Positions 19,314 through 28,467 of a stretch of DNA of 54,676 bases are shown here, in pieces. The notes below the pieces were generated by a model. The model ran no database searches, was not told the DNA's origin, and saw only the letters and a list, made by a program, of their open reading frames with translations. Position 1 is the first letter of the stretch. Each line of letters begins with the position of its first letter. The DNA comes from Burkholderiaceae bacterium (GTDB lineage Bacteria > Pseudomonadota > Gammaproteobacteria > Burkholderiales > Burkholderiaceae_C), in assembly GCA_004322085.1 (NCBI GenBank), contig SCRR01000054.1, forward strand, positions 1 through 54,676, read 5' to 3'. The position numbers were made by a program, and so were the translations under genes.

Positions 19314-19466
19314 GGGCCTCAGTTTGAGCCCCACTTTGGGCCTCACTTGGTACGGTTTCTGGGTTAATGGGGCTCACTTTGGGCCCCACTTTCGTCTTCT
19401 ATGGCTCACTGTGGGCCCCACTTCGGATCGAACTTCCCTGGGTGGGGCCTAGTCTGGGCCCCAGTT
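19314..19466. repeat. Array of nine GGGCCYCAST-like units
   Basis: Core A residues at 19321, 19333, 19345, 19376, 19388, 19408, 19420, 19451, 19463; last eight units form two 75-bp-offset modules. Confidence 0.75.
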
Positions 19467-19591
19467 GGCTTAGGTCCTTGTTCCGGGGACTTCCGCCACG
19501 AACCTACCTTTGGGAGCTGATCAGGGGACAACCTATACGCTCGGCAAAAGCTCCGGGGTAGGCTTTGTGCCTACTTCAGAAGTACTCGCGC

Positions 19592-20067
19592 ATGTTCCGA
19601 TCCCCCTCCCTGTTTGTGGCAATGACCCTGGCTCTCGCGGGGTCGCAACCCAGCCCAAACCCGTTCCCCCGGACCCTGCATTGGTGGCGCTGGCGAGTGC
19701 GGCAAAAGAGGTCCAGCACAGCTGGAATGTTCTCGCCGGAATCGACCAGCACGAGCATCCGGGAGATGTCGATTATCTCGACGATTACGGTGCCAATTAT
19801 TTAGCTTCCATGAAGCTTCCGGTGACGGTCAAATGGGCGGGACCGATCGGCCCGCTCGTGGCCTTGCTTGCACGTGAGGCGAACGTCAGTCCGTCGGTGG
19901 TCGGTTCGCCTCCGCCGAGCCCGATCCTGGTGTACATCAACGCCGTGAACGAACCCGTCGGCGACGTTCTGCGGGACGTCGGATTCCAGGCCGGCAAACG
20001 CGCCGGCGTGCGTGTCATTCCGTTCAACGGTGGGGAACGGGTGGAGCTGGTTTATGCGAATCCGTAA
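19592..20067 (+). pseudogene. dotD: DotD/TraH-like type IVB secretion lipoprotein, with apparent 1-nt frameshift in the lipobox
   Basis: MFRSPSLFVAMTLALAG in one frame continues as ATQPKPVPPDPALVALASAAKEVQHSWNVLAGIDQ...VTVKWAGPIGPLVALLAREANV...VGDVLRDVGFQAGKRAGVRV in the next. Confidence 0.65.
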
Positions 20068-20899
20068 CCTCGTTTGGGTGATCGTCAGTGCGACGATCTG
20101 TGCGCACGTGGGAGCGTGTCTGGCCGATACGGCGGCGCCACTTCCAGCGCCGTTGGTCGCACTCGAAAACGGATCGGCGATGGACAACGATGCGCCCCCT
20201 GCACAACAGACCACGGTGCAGAGTGATCTGTCGGCGAAGCTGCACGGCGGGTTGCGGCTTGAGAGCATCCAGACGGAGGGCTTGCGGGACGGAACACAAG
20301 CCGGCCTTGCGTGGCGCTACGGGCAGATCGAAGCCCTGCTGAATGCACAGTCGTTGCAGCTGGATCAGGTCTACGATTTCAGCAAGGTGATGATCAACAG
20401 CTACGTGCTGCCGCCCGTCATCTCCGTCGTCCACAACGTGCTCCGACAGGATGACGACAACACAGCGCGCGTCACGCGTGTGGGCTATCGCATCGAGTAC
20501 CCGGCGCGCATCGTGACGGTTCCACCGCAGTGGCGCAGTTTCCTCATCAAGTCTTTCCAGCCGCCGCAGCCCCCCAGCCAGGTGATCCTCCCCCACAATG
20601 CCACCGAGCAGAAGATCTGGAAGGCGGCGGTGGCGAAGGGATGGGCGCGTGGCGTTATGCAAGCCGACGCGGTTTTCTCCGGTTCTTTGTCGCTGCTGAC
20701 GAGTACCTACACCGGCATGCTCAAATACAAGGAACTGCTGCGTGAAGGCATCGTGACGGAACCGGTGACGGCACGCACCGACCTGGGCGTCATGATCGAT
20801 GGTCACGAACTGAATGTCGGCGACACGCTGTTTCGTTTGACGAAGAACAGCCGCTTCCAGCCGGTCAACCGTTGGCAGCCGAAGCTTCAGAAGGATTGA
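20054..20899 (+). CDS. dotC: DotC/TraI-like type IVB secretion lipoprotein
   Basis: Lipobox-like VGAC; LRDGTQAGLAWRYGQIEALLNAQSLQLDQVYDFSKVMI, PARIVTVPPQWRSFLI, VAKGWARGVMQADAVF match DotC. Confidence 0.75.
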   Translation: MRIRNLVWVIVSATICAHVGACLADTAAPLPAPLVALENGSAMDNDAPPAQQTTVQSDLSAKLHGGLRLESIQTEGLRDGTQAGLAWRYGQIEALLNAQSLQLDQVYDFSKVMINSYVLPPVISVVHNVLRQDDDNTARVTRVGYRIEYPARIVTVPPQWRSFLIKSFQPPQPPSQVILPHNATEQKIWKAAVAKGWARGVMQADAVFSGSLSLLTSTYTGMLKYKELLREGIVTEPVTARTDLGVMIDGHELNVGDTLFRLTKNSRFQPVNRWQPKLQKD

Positions 20900-20943
20900 T
20901 CCACGGAAGCGCTTCGAAGATGAATTCATCCACTCCCGTTAGA

Positions 20944-22290
20944 TTGTGTCCCGCCTCGTGGTGTAGCTTCTGGCTGGATGGCCTGCGGGCGGGCTTGAGC
21001 TGCGGCGATCAGTCTGCCATGGCGGGCAACTCGGCGGCGGGTTGAGCGATCATATCGCTCAGCGTGTCCCGTGGCATGTAGCGGGCACGCTGTACGACCC
21101 ATTCGTCGGTCTGCTCAAGCAGGATCGCGCCGACCAGGCGTTTGATTGACGGTTCATTGGGGAAGATGCCGACGACCTCGGTGCGGCGCTTAATCTCGTG
21201 GTTCAGGCGTTCGATGGGGTTCGTGCTGTGCAGCTTGGTGCGGTGCGCTACGGGGAAGGTCATGTATGCCAGCACGTCGTTCTCCGCGCTGTCCATCAGC
21301 TCCGCGAGTTTGGGTACGATGGGGCGGAGTTGATCGGCGACGCGTCGCCACTGCTCGCGGGCCGCCTGCGGCGTGTCCTGGACGAAGGCGGTGGCGATGA
21401 AGGCGGCGACGACGCGTTTGCCACGCTTGCCGGCATAGGCCAGAGCGTTGCGCATGAAGTGCACGCGGCAGCGTTGCCACGCGCAGCTCAGCACCTTGGA
21501 GACCGCGGCCTTGATGCCGCCGGGGTTGTCGGAGATCACGAGCTGCACCTCGCGCAGGCCGCGGTGCATCAGGCTGCGCACGAATGCCGTCCAGAACGGT
21601 TCAGCTTCCGACGCCCCGATGTCCAGGCCCAGCACCTCACGTCGACCATCCGCGTTGACGCCGACGGCGACGATCACCACCCGGCCCTCCTGGCGGGTCT
21701 TCACGTAGGTGGCGTCGATCCACAGGTACGGCCAGTCACCTTCAATGGGGCGCTGGAGGAACGCGTCCACGCGCGCGTCGATCTCGCCGCACAGGCGCGA
21801 GACCTCGCTCTTCGACACCCCCGTGCCGCCCATGGCCTGCACCAAGGCATCGACTGAGCGTGTCGACACGCCCTGGATGTAGGCTTCCTGGATCACCGCT
21901 GTCAGGGCCTTCTCGGTCATCCGCCGCAGCTCGATGAAGCTCGGGAAATAGCGACCCGAACGCAGCTTCGGGATGCGCAGCTCAGCCATCCCGGCGCGCG
22001 TCTACCAGTCGCGCTCGCGGTAGCCGTTGCGCTGCACCCGCCGAGCTGGGTTCTTCTCGCTATAGCCGGCACCGGTGCGAACCTCGACCTCCCCTTCCAT
22101 CAGCCGCTGGCTGGCGAAGCCGATCATCTCCCGCAGCACATCGGCGTCCGCGCTCTTCTCCAGCAGTCCTTGCAAGTGCATCATCTCTTCTGTCATCGGT
22201 GGGTCCTCTGTTGGGTTCAGGTGTGCAAACCAAACCCTAAACCCGAGAACCACCGGTGACCTCAGGCCTACACCACGTGATGGGACACAA
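20944..22290 (-). mobile_element. IS256-family insertion sequence with recognisable terminal inverted repeats
   Basis: Left end TTGTGTCCCGCCTCGTGGTGTAG (20944-20966) vs right-end reverse complement TTGTGTCCCATCACGTGGTGTAG (22268-22290): 20/23 identical. Confidence 0.85.
21009..22196 (-). pseudogene. IS256-family transposase interrupted by in-frame TAG
   Basis: 22196: MTEEMMHLQGLLEKSADADVLREMIGFASQRLMEGE...[24 protein letters not shown]...; TAG at 22002-22004; DDE region and [24 protein letters not shown] present. Confidence 0.85.
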
Positions 22291-22294
22291 CCCT

Positions 22295-22720
22295 CCCGCC
22301 TCCCGCTGGTGCAACGCTGCGTGACAAGGTCACGGAGAAATTGCGGGCGGCCGGTATTCCTTGCCCAAAGCACTTCCAGAAGCCCCAGCGGCGGCGGTTC
22401 TCCACCCCGTCGTTTCAATGCGTCGATGACCCTACCTCGCGCTGTGAGGCCAGCTGTAACCGCCTGTAGTACGCCGCCTGCGACAGGCCGGTTATGTCAC
22501 AAGTGCACGTGATGAAGAGCTTTGTTGCAATCAGCTCCTCAGTCACCTCATGCTTGGCCAGCAGCGTCAGGATTTTCGGCCCAGTACATCTTTGATAGCT
22601 GGGTTCTCCTGGGTCAGGTCCGCGTACATGCGCTTGAGCCGGGCGTTCTCGGCCTCCAGCTCGCGCAGCCAACGAAGCACGGAGAGTTCCACTCCGACGT
22701 ACTTCGCCTTCTACAGACGG
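22295..22720 (-). mobile_element. IS3-family OrfA C-terminus/OrfB N-terminus remnant, abutting the IS256 right end
   Basis: Reverse complement: KYVGVELSVLRWLRELEAENARLKRMYADLTQENPAIKDVLGRKS*, then LSQAAYYRR and RRWGFWKCFG fragments. Confidence 0.75.
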
Positions 22721-22951
22721 GCGCACCTATTGTATTTTCGAACAAAACGTGATAAGCGGCCAACGTTTTCATTCGACGGAATTACCGAAATCAATTCCTT
22801 AATTGACAACAGATAGAGAGAGACTATCCGTAATCTACGCATAATCAAATAGTTAACATGAAACGAGGCCAAGTGAGATTCTTGGGGGGCGGTGTACTGC
22901 GGACGCCGGAGGTGTCGTAATGTTGTGGACGGTCCATCACCGGATGTCGTC

Positions 22952-23203
22952 ATGCCCTTCCATCTCCCCCCTCCCACCAACCTGGATACCCTGCCAAATG
23001 GCTGCCTTATCCCCGTACGAGATGTAGCTCGGTATACCGGGATCGCCATCCCCACGATATGGCGCTGGAGCGCCTCCGGGCGGTTCCCTCGCGCAATCCG
23101 GATCGGCAGTCGGTGCACGCGGTGGCGCATCCACGAGGTCCGAGCGTGGATCTCCGACCCTACCGGCTGGGGGACGCCCCACGCCACGGAGGATAGCCAG
23201 TGA
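22952..23203 (+). CDS. AlpA-family regulator/excisionase-like protein
   Basis: LIPVRDVARYTGIAIPTIWRWSASGRFPRAIRIGSRCTRWRIHEVRAWI is an AlpA-like HTH. Confidence 0.8.
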   Translation: MPFHLPPPTNLDTLPNGCLIPVRDVARYTGIAIPTIWRWSASGRFPRAIRIGSRCTRWRIHEVRAWISDPTGWGTPHATEDSQ

Positions 23204-23220
23204 ATACCCGGGAATTACGG

Positions 23221-23300
23221 CGACGCCACGACTACAACAAGGTGCGACCTCACAGTAGCCGTGGCCGTATCCCGCCGGACAAGTTCCGGCAAACTTCAAA
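23221..23300 (+). mobile_element. Short IS3/IS481-like transposase C-terminal fragment
   Basis: DYNKVRPHSSRGRIPPDKF matches the conserved integrase-core tail (YN..RPHSSLG..PP..F). Confidence 0.6.
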
Positions 23301-23418
23301 CGATCGCAGGAGGTCACGACCAACAAGCAGACCGATGCAGCAGCAACCCTCATCCCACGAACTGCCCACTTATCCTGGGGACAGCGTTCGGGTGCGGGTC
23401 ATTGCTCTCGAACTCAAT

Positions 23419-23748
23419 TCACCCAACAAGCCGTGATTTCGGTGACACATTTCGAGCGGCCGTACGAGGTCGAATGTGTTTCACGATATCTCCGATGTCG
23501 CGCTGGGCTGTTTCAAGTTCGTAATTCTTCTGGAGATTCATCCAGCTCTGCGGGTCAGTGCCAAAGTAACGCGCCAGACGCAGTGCCGTATCTGCGCTGA
23601 TACCGCGACGCTCACGCACGATTTCGTTGATACGCGCGGGAGTCACGTCGACTGCATGGGCAAGCGCCGTGCTGGACAACCCGAACGGCACCATGAACTC
23701 CTCGCGCAGGATTTCGCCTGGATGGATTGGAGGAAGTATTGCGGTCAT
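23419..23748 (-). CDS. higA: HigA-family antitoxin
   Basis: MTAILPPIHPGEILREEFMVPFGLSSTALAHAVDVTPARINEIVRERRGISADTALRLARYFGTDPQSWMNLQ. Confidence 0.9.
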   Translation of the reverse strand: MTAILPPIHPGEILREEFMVPFGLSSTALAHAVDVTPARINEIVRERRGISADTALRLARYFGTDPQSWMNLQKNYELETAQRDIGDIVKHIRPRTAARNVSPKSRLVG

Positions 23749-23758
23749 CTCGTGTTCC

Positions 23759-24037
23759 TCAGTGGTAATCGACCAATTCGACATCGAAGACATCACCATC
23801 GCTCCATCGAAAGATCACGCGGTATTGGTCATTGATGCGAATGCTGTACAGCCCCGCCCGGTCTCCCTTCAGCACCTCCAGACGGTTGCCCGGTGGCACA
23901 CGCAGGAAGTTCAACGTCGCTGCCGCGTTGAGCTGCGCGAGCTTGCGCCGCGCTACCGTTTCGATGTTCACAAATTTGCGGACTCGGTTACCCAAGAAAA
24001 GTGCTTCAGTGTCCTTGTCAGCGAAAGTTCGTATCAC
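23759..24037 (-). CDS. higB: HigB/RelE-family toxin
   Basis: MIRTFADKDTEALFLGNRVRKF...RKLAQLNAAATLNFLRVPPGNRLEVLKGDRAGLYSIRINDQYRVIFRW. Confidence 0.9.
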   Translation of the reverse strand: MIRTFADKDTEALFLGNRVRKFVNIETVARRKLAQLNAAATLNFLRVPPGNRLEVLKGDRAGLYSIRINDQYRVIFRWSDGDVFDVELVDYH

Positions 24038-24399
24038 GTTTGTATCGTATAGCGATATTCGATATTCAACAACTTGACTTCGAATGCGAACGTTACCCGC
24101 CCGTCAGCTTATATGTAGGCAGCCCGCACCAGATCGAACGCGTGTTCATCGTTACCCAGCCGCAGCCATACCCGATTTCGATTGCACTCCTGGGATCATT
24201 TTTCGATCATCCGCAACCCGTCGCATCGTCCCATCAAGTACCTGCCCGGCGGCGGCTTCCGTCATAGTGTCCCGTTCCGGTTGCTTGGCTCCCCATGAGC
24301 CACTGTCGTCAGCAGGGACGGCGTCAGGAGCGTTCGTACCCGTAAGGGCCGGAACGCCTTGGCGCCTGCTGACAGACTCTGATCAGCGGGCACCAAGCT

Positions 24400-24680
24400 T
24401 GTCAGCCTGCGAGGCTCTTACGCGATGCATTTCGGCATCCACCGATAGCGATGCCTGCTGCGCAGGCGCTGATGGCCCGGCCAATCAGGCTGACCCAGGC
24501 ACGGCGGCGCTTTGGTCATCACCACCTGCATGACTCGCTGCGCTCGGAGTCTCCTGCCTCGAACCACAAATGCGTGTATCGGCTGTACCATGAAACCAGC
24601 CTAGCCCCCGAAGCGGCTCGGAAAAACTGAGGGCGTCTCAGGCGACTCTCACCCAGCGCCGTGGTAGCTTAGACAAACGA
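24400..24680 (+). mobile_element. IS3-family OrfB internal fragment
   Basis: LTQARRRFGHHHLHDSLRSESPASNHKCVYRLYHETSL resembles RRRFGYRRLH..L...G..VNHKRVYRLY.E..L. Confidence 0.65.
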
Positions 24681-24949
24681 TTCGAGTACCGATGCGGGCA
24701 TAGGGACGTCCTTCAGCCGATTTGTATCCTATCCTGTATCCCCACATCCAGCCGTAAATATTTTTACTAAAATAAACAATAGTTTATAAATTGTATCGCC
24801 GAACAGGTGCAGAACGTGGAATAAACGTCTGCTGCTTTTCATGGCCTCCATGCGCGTTATGGGCGTGATGCCGCACCGTGGCACGGGGATGGCAACAGAA
24901 GTTCACGCCACGCGCTAATCCGGGAGCTGGAACAAACTCGGGAGCCACC

Positions 24950-25948
24950 ATGAATATGCTTGGAATCTTCGAACGCGGGCTGCAGCGGGATCGTGCCAGG
25001 CGGGTCGAAGTGGGAGAGCCCCTCTCAGGCAGTCTTGACGCCATCTGGCAAGATGAATCCAGACGCCGGCTTGTCGCCTGCCGCAAGAAGTCAGTGCAAG
25101 GCGTACCGGCCGAAGGCGACGTACCCGCCGCCTTCGTGCTGGGCGCGAAGGACTCGGAAATGATCTTGATCGCGTCGCTGCTGCACGCGGCGGAGGCGCA
25201 CGTCGGCGTTGCCACGCGGCGCGGCAAGCGCGTGTATCCAGGCAATGCCTATCGTGCCGACCCACCGGCGGCACCCCTGCTGGCGGGCGTCACGGTTTAC
25301 GCGGTGGAATGCGGGTGGGCCGGGGAGGGTGCGAACGTCGTGCACATCGACCACCACCGGCCGGGCGATGCCGGCTACGGCCGGCCACCGCGCGAATATT
25401 TTTCCGCCGCGTCCATTGGGCAAGTGCTGGCGGTGCTCGAACGTGACTTGACCGACGCCGGAAGAGCCTCCGACTGGCGGGTGCTGCAGCAACGCTTCGG
25501 TGCTGAAGCGCGCCTCGTCGCTGCGGCTGACCACTGTCTGGGCGCGGCCTACCGCGGCGCATGCCCCGGCGTCGACCCGCAGGAACTGATGGCGTGGTGC
25601 GTGCGCGGCCGCGCGGTTTTCGAGCATCGTGCGGAAACAGAAGTGGAAGCCGATGTACAAGCCGCCTGCCATGTGATCCGCGAACGGGCCGTGGATGGCC
25701 TGGCCGATTTGCGGACGCTGCCCGGCGGCACGGTGCCGGAAGCGCCGCAGGCCGCGTGTCGCTGCGGTATCGCGGTGCTCACGCGCGTGGTGGACCGCGA
25801 AGGGCGCGAGAAGATCGGCCTGCTGGGCGCGACGGCGGCACAGGTGGAACGCTTTCTGGCGGGCCGGCTCGTGCCCGGCCTTGCGGGTTGCTACGGCGAC
25901 CCGGCACGTGGTTTTGCCGGCGGTTACGTGGTGCCGGGCAAGACATGA
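24950..25948 (+). CDS. Uncharacterised protein with DHH-like motif
   Basis: NVVHIDHHRPGDAGYGRPPREYFSAASIGQVL and AAADHCLGAAYRGACPGVDP; 332 aa. Confidence 0.5.
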   Translation: MNMLGIFERGLQRDRARRVEVGEPLSGSLDAIWQDESRRRLVACRKKSVQGVPAEGDVPAAFVLGAKDSEMILIASLLHAAEAHVGVATRRGKRVYPGNAYRADPPAAPLLAGVTVYAVECGWAGEGANVVHIDHHRPGDAGYGRPPREYFSAASIGQVLAVLERDLTDAGRASDWRVLQQRFGAEARLVAAADHCLGAAYRGACPGVDPQELMAWCVRGRAVFEHRAETEVEADVQAACHVIRERAVDGLADLRTLPGGTVPEAPQAACRCGIAVLTRVVDREGREKIGLLGATAAQVERFLAGRLVPGLAGCYGDPARGFAGGYVVPGKT

Positions 25949-25993
25949 AAGCCGCTCACAAGGGTCAAGAACTTTACGTGAGGGCTTCAGGAA

Positions 25994-26128
25994 GTTCTTA
26001 ATAACCGTCGCGAGCGAAGGCAGGTCGCGCGAGGACGGAGCGGAGGAACCGGAGTGTACGTGGGGGTACATGAGGATTCCGAGCACCGCCCTCGCGCGAG
26101 ATGTCGAGCGCAGCAGGTTATTCAGAAC
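25994..26128. repeat. Intergenic palindromic element with terminal inverted repeats
   Basis: GTTCTTAATAACC (25994-26006) vs GGTTATTCAGAAC (26116-26128), 12/13 complementary; interior contains CGAGGACGGAGCGGAGGAACCGGAGTGTACGTGGGGGTACATGAGGATTCCGAGCACCG. Confidence 0.65.
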
Positions 26129-27968
26129 TTTCCTCGACTTCCAGCCCGACGAAGCCACCGGTCTGGCGCGCCCACAACCGCGCGTACAGGCCGCCGCGGG
26201 CGACGAGTTCGGCGTGCGTGCCGGTTTCCACGATGCGCCCGTGGTCGACGACAACGAGCCGGTCCATGCGCGCGATGGTGGACAGGCGATGGGCGATGGC
26301 GATCACGGTCTTGCCCTGCATCAGCGTATCCAGGCTGTCCTGGATTACGGCTTCCACCTCCGAGTCGAGCGCGCTCGTGGCCTCGTCCAGCACCAGGATC
26401 GGCGCGTCCTTCAGCAACACGCGGGCGATGGCGATGCGCTGGCGTTGACCGCCGGACAGCTTCACACCGCGCTCGCCGACCAACGCGTCGTAGCCGGTGC
26501 GGCCTTCCCCGTCGCTGAGCCCCGGAATGAAACCGTCAGCGCGTGCCTTGCGCACGGCTGCGGCGAGTTCCGCGTCGCTGGCGTCCGGACGGCCATAGCG
26601 GAGGTTGTCGCGGATGGAACGATGCAGCAGCGAGGTGTCCTGCGTCACCACGCCGATCTGCGCGCGCAGGCTTTCCTGCTGCACGTGCGCGATGTCCTGG
26701 CCGTCGATGGTGATGCGCCCGGCTTGCAGGTCGTAGAGACGCAGCAGCAGCTTCACGAGCGTCGACTTGCCGGCGCCGGAAGGCCCGACCAGGCCGATCT
26801 TCTCGCCGCCGCGCACGGCCAGTTCGAAGCCGTCGATCACGCGGTGATTTGTACCGTAATGAAAGTCCACGCCGTGGAAATCGACGGCGCCGTGGGTCAC
26901 GGCGAGCGGCGCCGCCGACGCGCAGTCCTGCACCTGCCGCGGGCGGGAAATCGTGGTGATGCCGTCCTGCACGGTGCCAACGTCCTGGAAGATCGTGTTC
27001 AGGATCTGCATCACCCAGCCGGACATGTTGCTGATGCGGATCACCAGCCCGGTGGACAGCGCAATGCTGCCGACGGTGACGCTGCCATGGCTCCACAGCC
27101 ATAGGCCGAGTGCCGCGGTGGCGCCGATCAGCAGGCTGTTGAGGGTCGTGATACTGGCGTCCAGCGCTGTCGTGATGCGCGTCATGCGCGCCAGCTTCGT
27201 GGTCTGCTCCGCCATCGCATCGCCCACATAGCGCGCTTCGTGGCGGCCGTGGGCGAACAGCTTCAACGTCATCACGTTGCTGTAGCCGTCGACGATCCGC
27301 CCCATGAGCTTGGAGCCCGCGGCCGACGCCAGCCACGAGCGGTGCTTGAGATGCGGAATGAACAGCACCATGGCGATGACATACAGCACCAGCCATACCA
27401 GCAGCGGCAGCGCCAGCCGCAGGTCAGCGTGTGCAAACAACGCCAGCGAGCTGCCCACGTAGACGAGCACGTACCACAGCGCATCGGCAATGGCCACGGC
27501 CGATTCCCGCAGCGCGTGGCCGGTCTGCATGATGCGGTTGGCAATGCGGCCGGCGTAGTCGTCCTGGAAGAAGTTCAGGCTCTGACCGATCACGTAGCGG
27601 TGATTCTGCCAGCGAATGCGATTCGTCAGGTTCGGTACGATCGCCTGGTTCACCAGCAGATCGTGCAGCATCGTGCACAGCGGCCGCGCCACCACGATGA
27701 TGGCGGCCATGAACGCGAGTTCACGCCCATGGTGGTCAAAAAAGCCCGGCGTGGGCCCTTCTTTCGCCAAGTCGACCACGCGGCCGATGAAGCCGAACAG
27801 CGCCACTTCGATGCCGGCGACGAAAAAGCCCACCACGATGGTGGCCAGGAAGATCGGCCACACCTGGCGCAGGTAGAACGCATAGAAGCGCGCCACGGAG
27901 GTCGGCGGCATGCCGTCTGCCGGCTCCTTGAATGCGTCGATGCGGGTTTCAAACCAGCGGAAGATCAT
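26118..27968 (-). CDS. ABC transporter, fused permease/ATP-binding protein (exporter)
   Basis: TM N-terminus; GLVGPSGAGKSTLVKLLLRLYD; LSGGQRQRIAIARVLLKDAPILVLDEATSALD. Confidence 0.92.
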   Translation of the reverse strand: MIFRWFETRIDAFKEPADGMPPTSVARFYAFYLRQVWPIFLATIVVGFFVAGIEVALFGFIGRVVDLAKEGPTPGFFDHHGRELAFMAAIIVVARPLCTMLHDLLVNQAIVPNLTNRIRWQNHRYVIGQSLNFFQDDYAGRIANRIMQTGHALRESAVAIADALWYVLVYVGSSLALFAHADLRLALPLLVWLVLYVIAMVLFIPHLKHRSWLASAAGSKLMGRIVDGYSNVMTLKLFAHGRHEARYVGDAMAEQTTKLARMTRITTALDASITTLNSLLIGATAALGLWLWSHGSVTVGSIALSTGLVIRISNMSGWVMQILNTIFQDVGTVQDGITTISRPRQVQDCASAAPLAVTHGAVDFHGVDFHYGTNHRVIDGFELAVRGGEKIGLVGPSGAGKSTLVKLLLRLYDLQAGRITIDGQDIAHVQQESLRAQIGVVTQDTSLLHRSIRDNLRYGRPDASDAELAAAVRKARADGFIPGLSDGEGRTGYDALVGERGVKLSGGQRQRIAIARVLLKDAPILVLDEATSALDSEVEAVIQDSLDTLMQGKTVIAIAHRLSTIARMDRLVVVDHGRIVETGTHAELVARGGLYARLWARQTGGFVGLEVEESSE

Positions 27969-28071
27969 GGCTCTGGGGTCGTGATGAACAAAGGCGGTGC
28001 ACTGCGGCACCCAGCACAGCGCGCAACGGCGCCGTCCGGATCGGTACCCCCGTCGTACCCCCTCACCGGGT

Positions 28072-28467
28072 TCAGCGTGTTGGTGCGCTACCGGTCAGGG
28101 GAATCCGGACGCAGTCCGAAGTACAGGTGCCTTCTGCGGCAGCGGAACCCCGGGCAGCCGGGCGATGCAGCACCGCGCGCGTCGGCTGGATACGCAGTGT
28201 CTCGCCCTCCGCTTCAGCGCGGCCATCCACAATCAGCGAATAGTGATCGACTGAAGCCGGCGGCCATACCAGACTGACCTGCGGGTGCGCCTGCGCATTC
28301 GCCAGCGTCCGGCGCCCGGCGCGTATCACGCGCAGCAGTGCGCCATCGACCTGCGGCACTACCGCCAGCGCATGCGGCGGCCCCTGGTCGCTGGTGGTCA
28401 GCAGATAGGCAAACGGGTACTTGGCCATCGCCCCGGCCAGTTCGGACAACTCCACCTGGATGCTCAT
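28072..28467 (-). CDS. Pyridoxamine 5'-phosphate oxidase-like protein
   Basis: AKYPFAYLLTTSDQGPPHALAVVPQVDGALLRVIRAGRRTLANAQAHPQVSLVWPP is a PNPOx-like FMN-binding fold signature. Confidence 0.65.
   Translation of the reverse strand: MSIQVELSELAGAMAKYPFAYLLTTSDQGPPHALAVVPQVDGALLRVIRAGRRTLANAQAHPQVSLVWPPASVDHYSLIVDGRAEAEGETLRIQPTRAVLHRPAARGSAAAEGTCTSDCVRIPLTGSAPTR

Noticed and set aside
19314-19466. GGGCC repeat block considered as a CRISPR array
   Set aside because: Units are only about 11-12 bp, with spacers of 0-20 bp and no leader or cas genes; not CRISPR.
25695-27104. 469-aa + ORF opposite the ABC transporter
   Set aside because: Antisense shadow of a well-conserved ABC ATPase; composition typical of a GC artefact.
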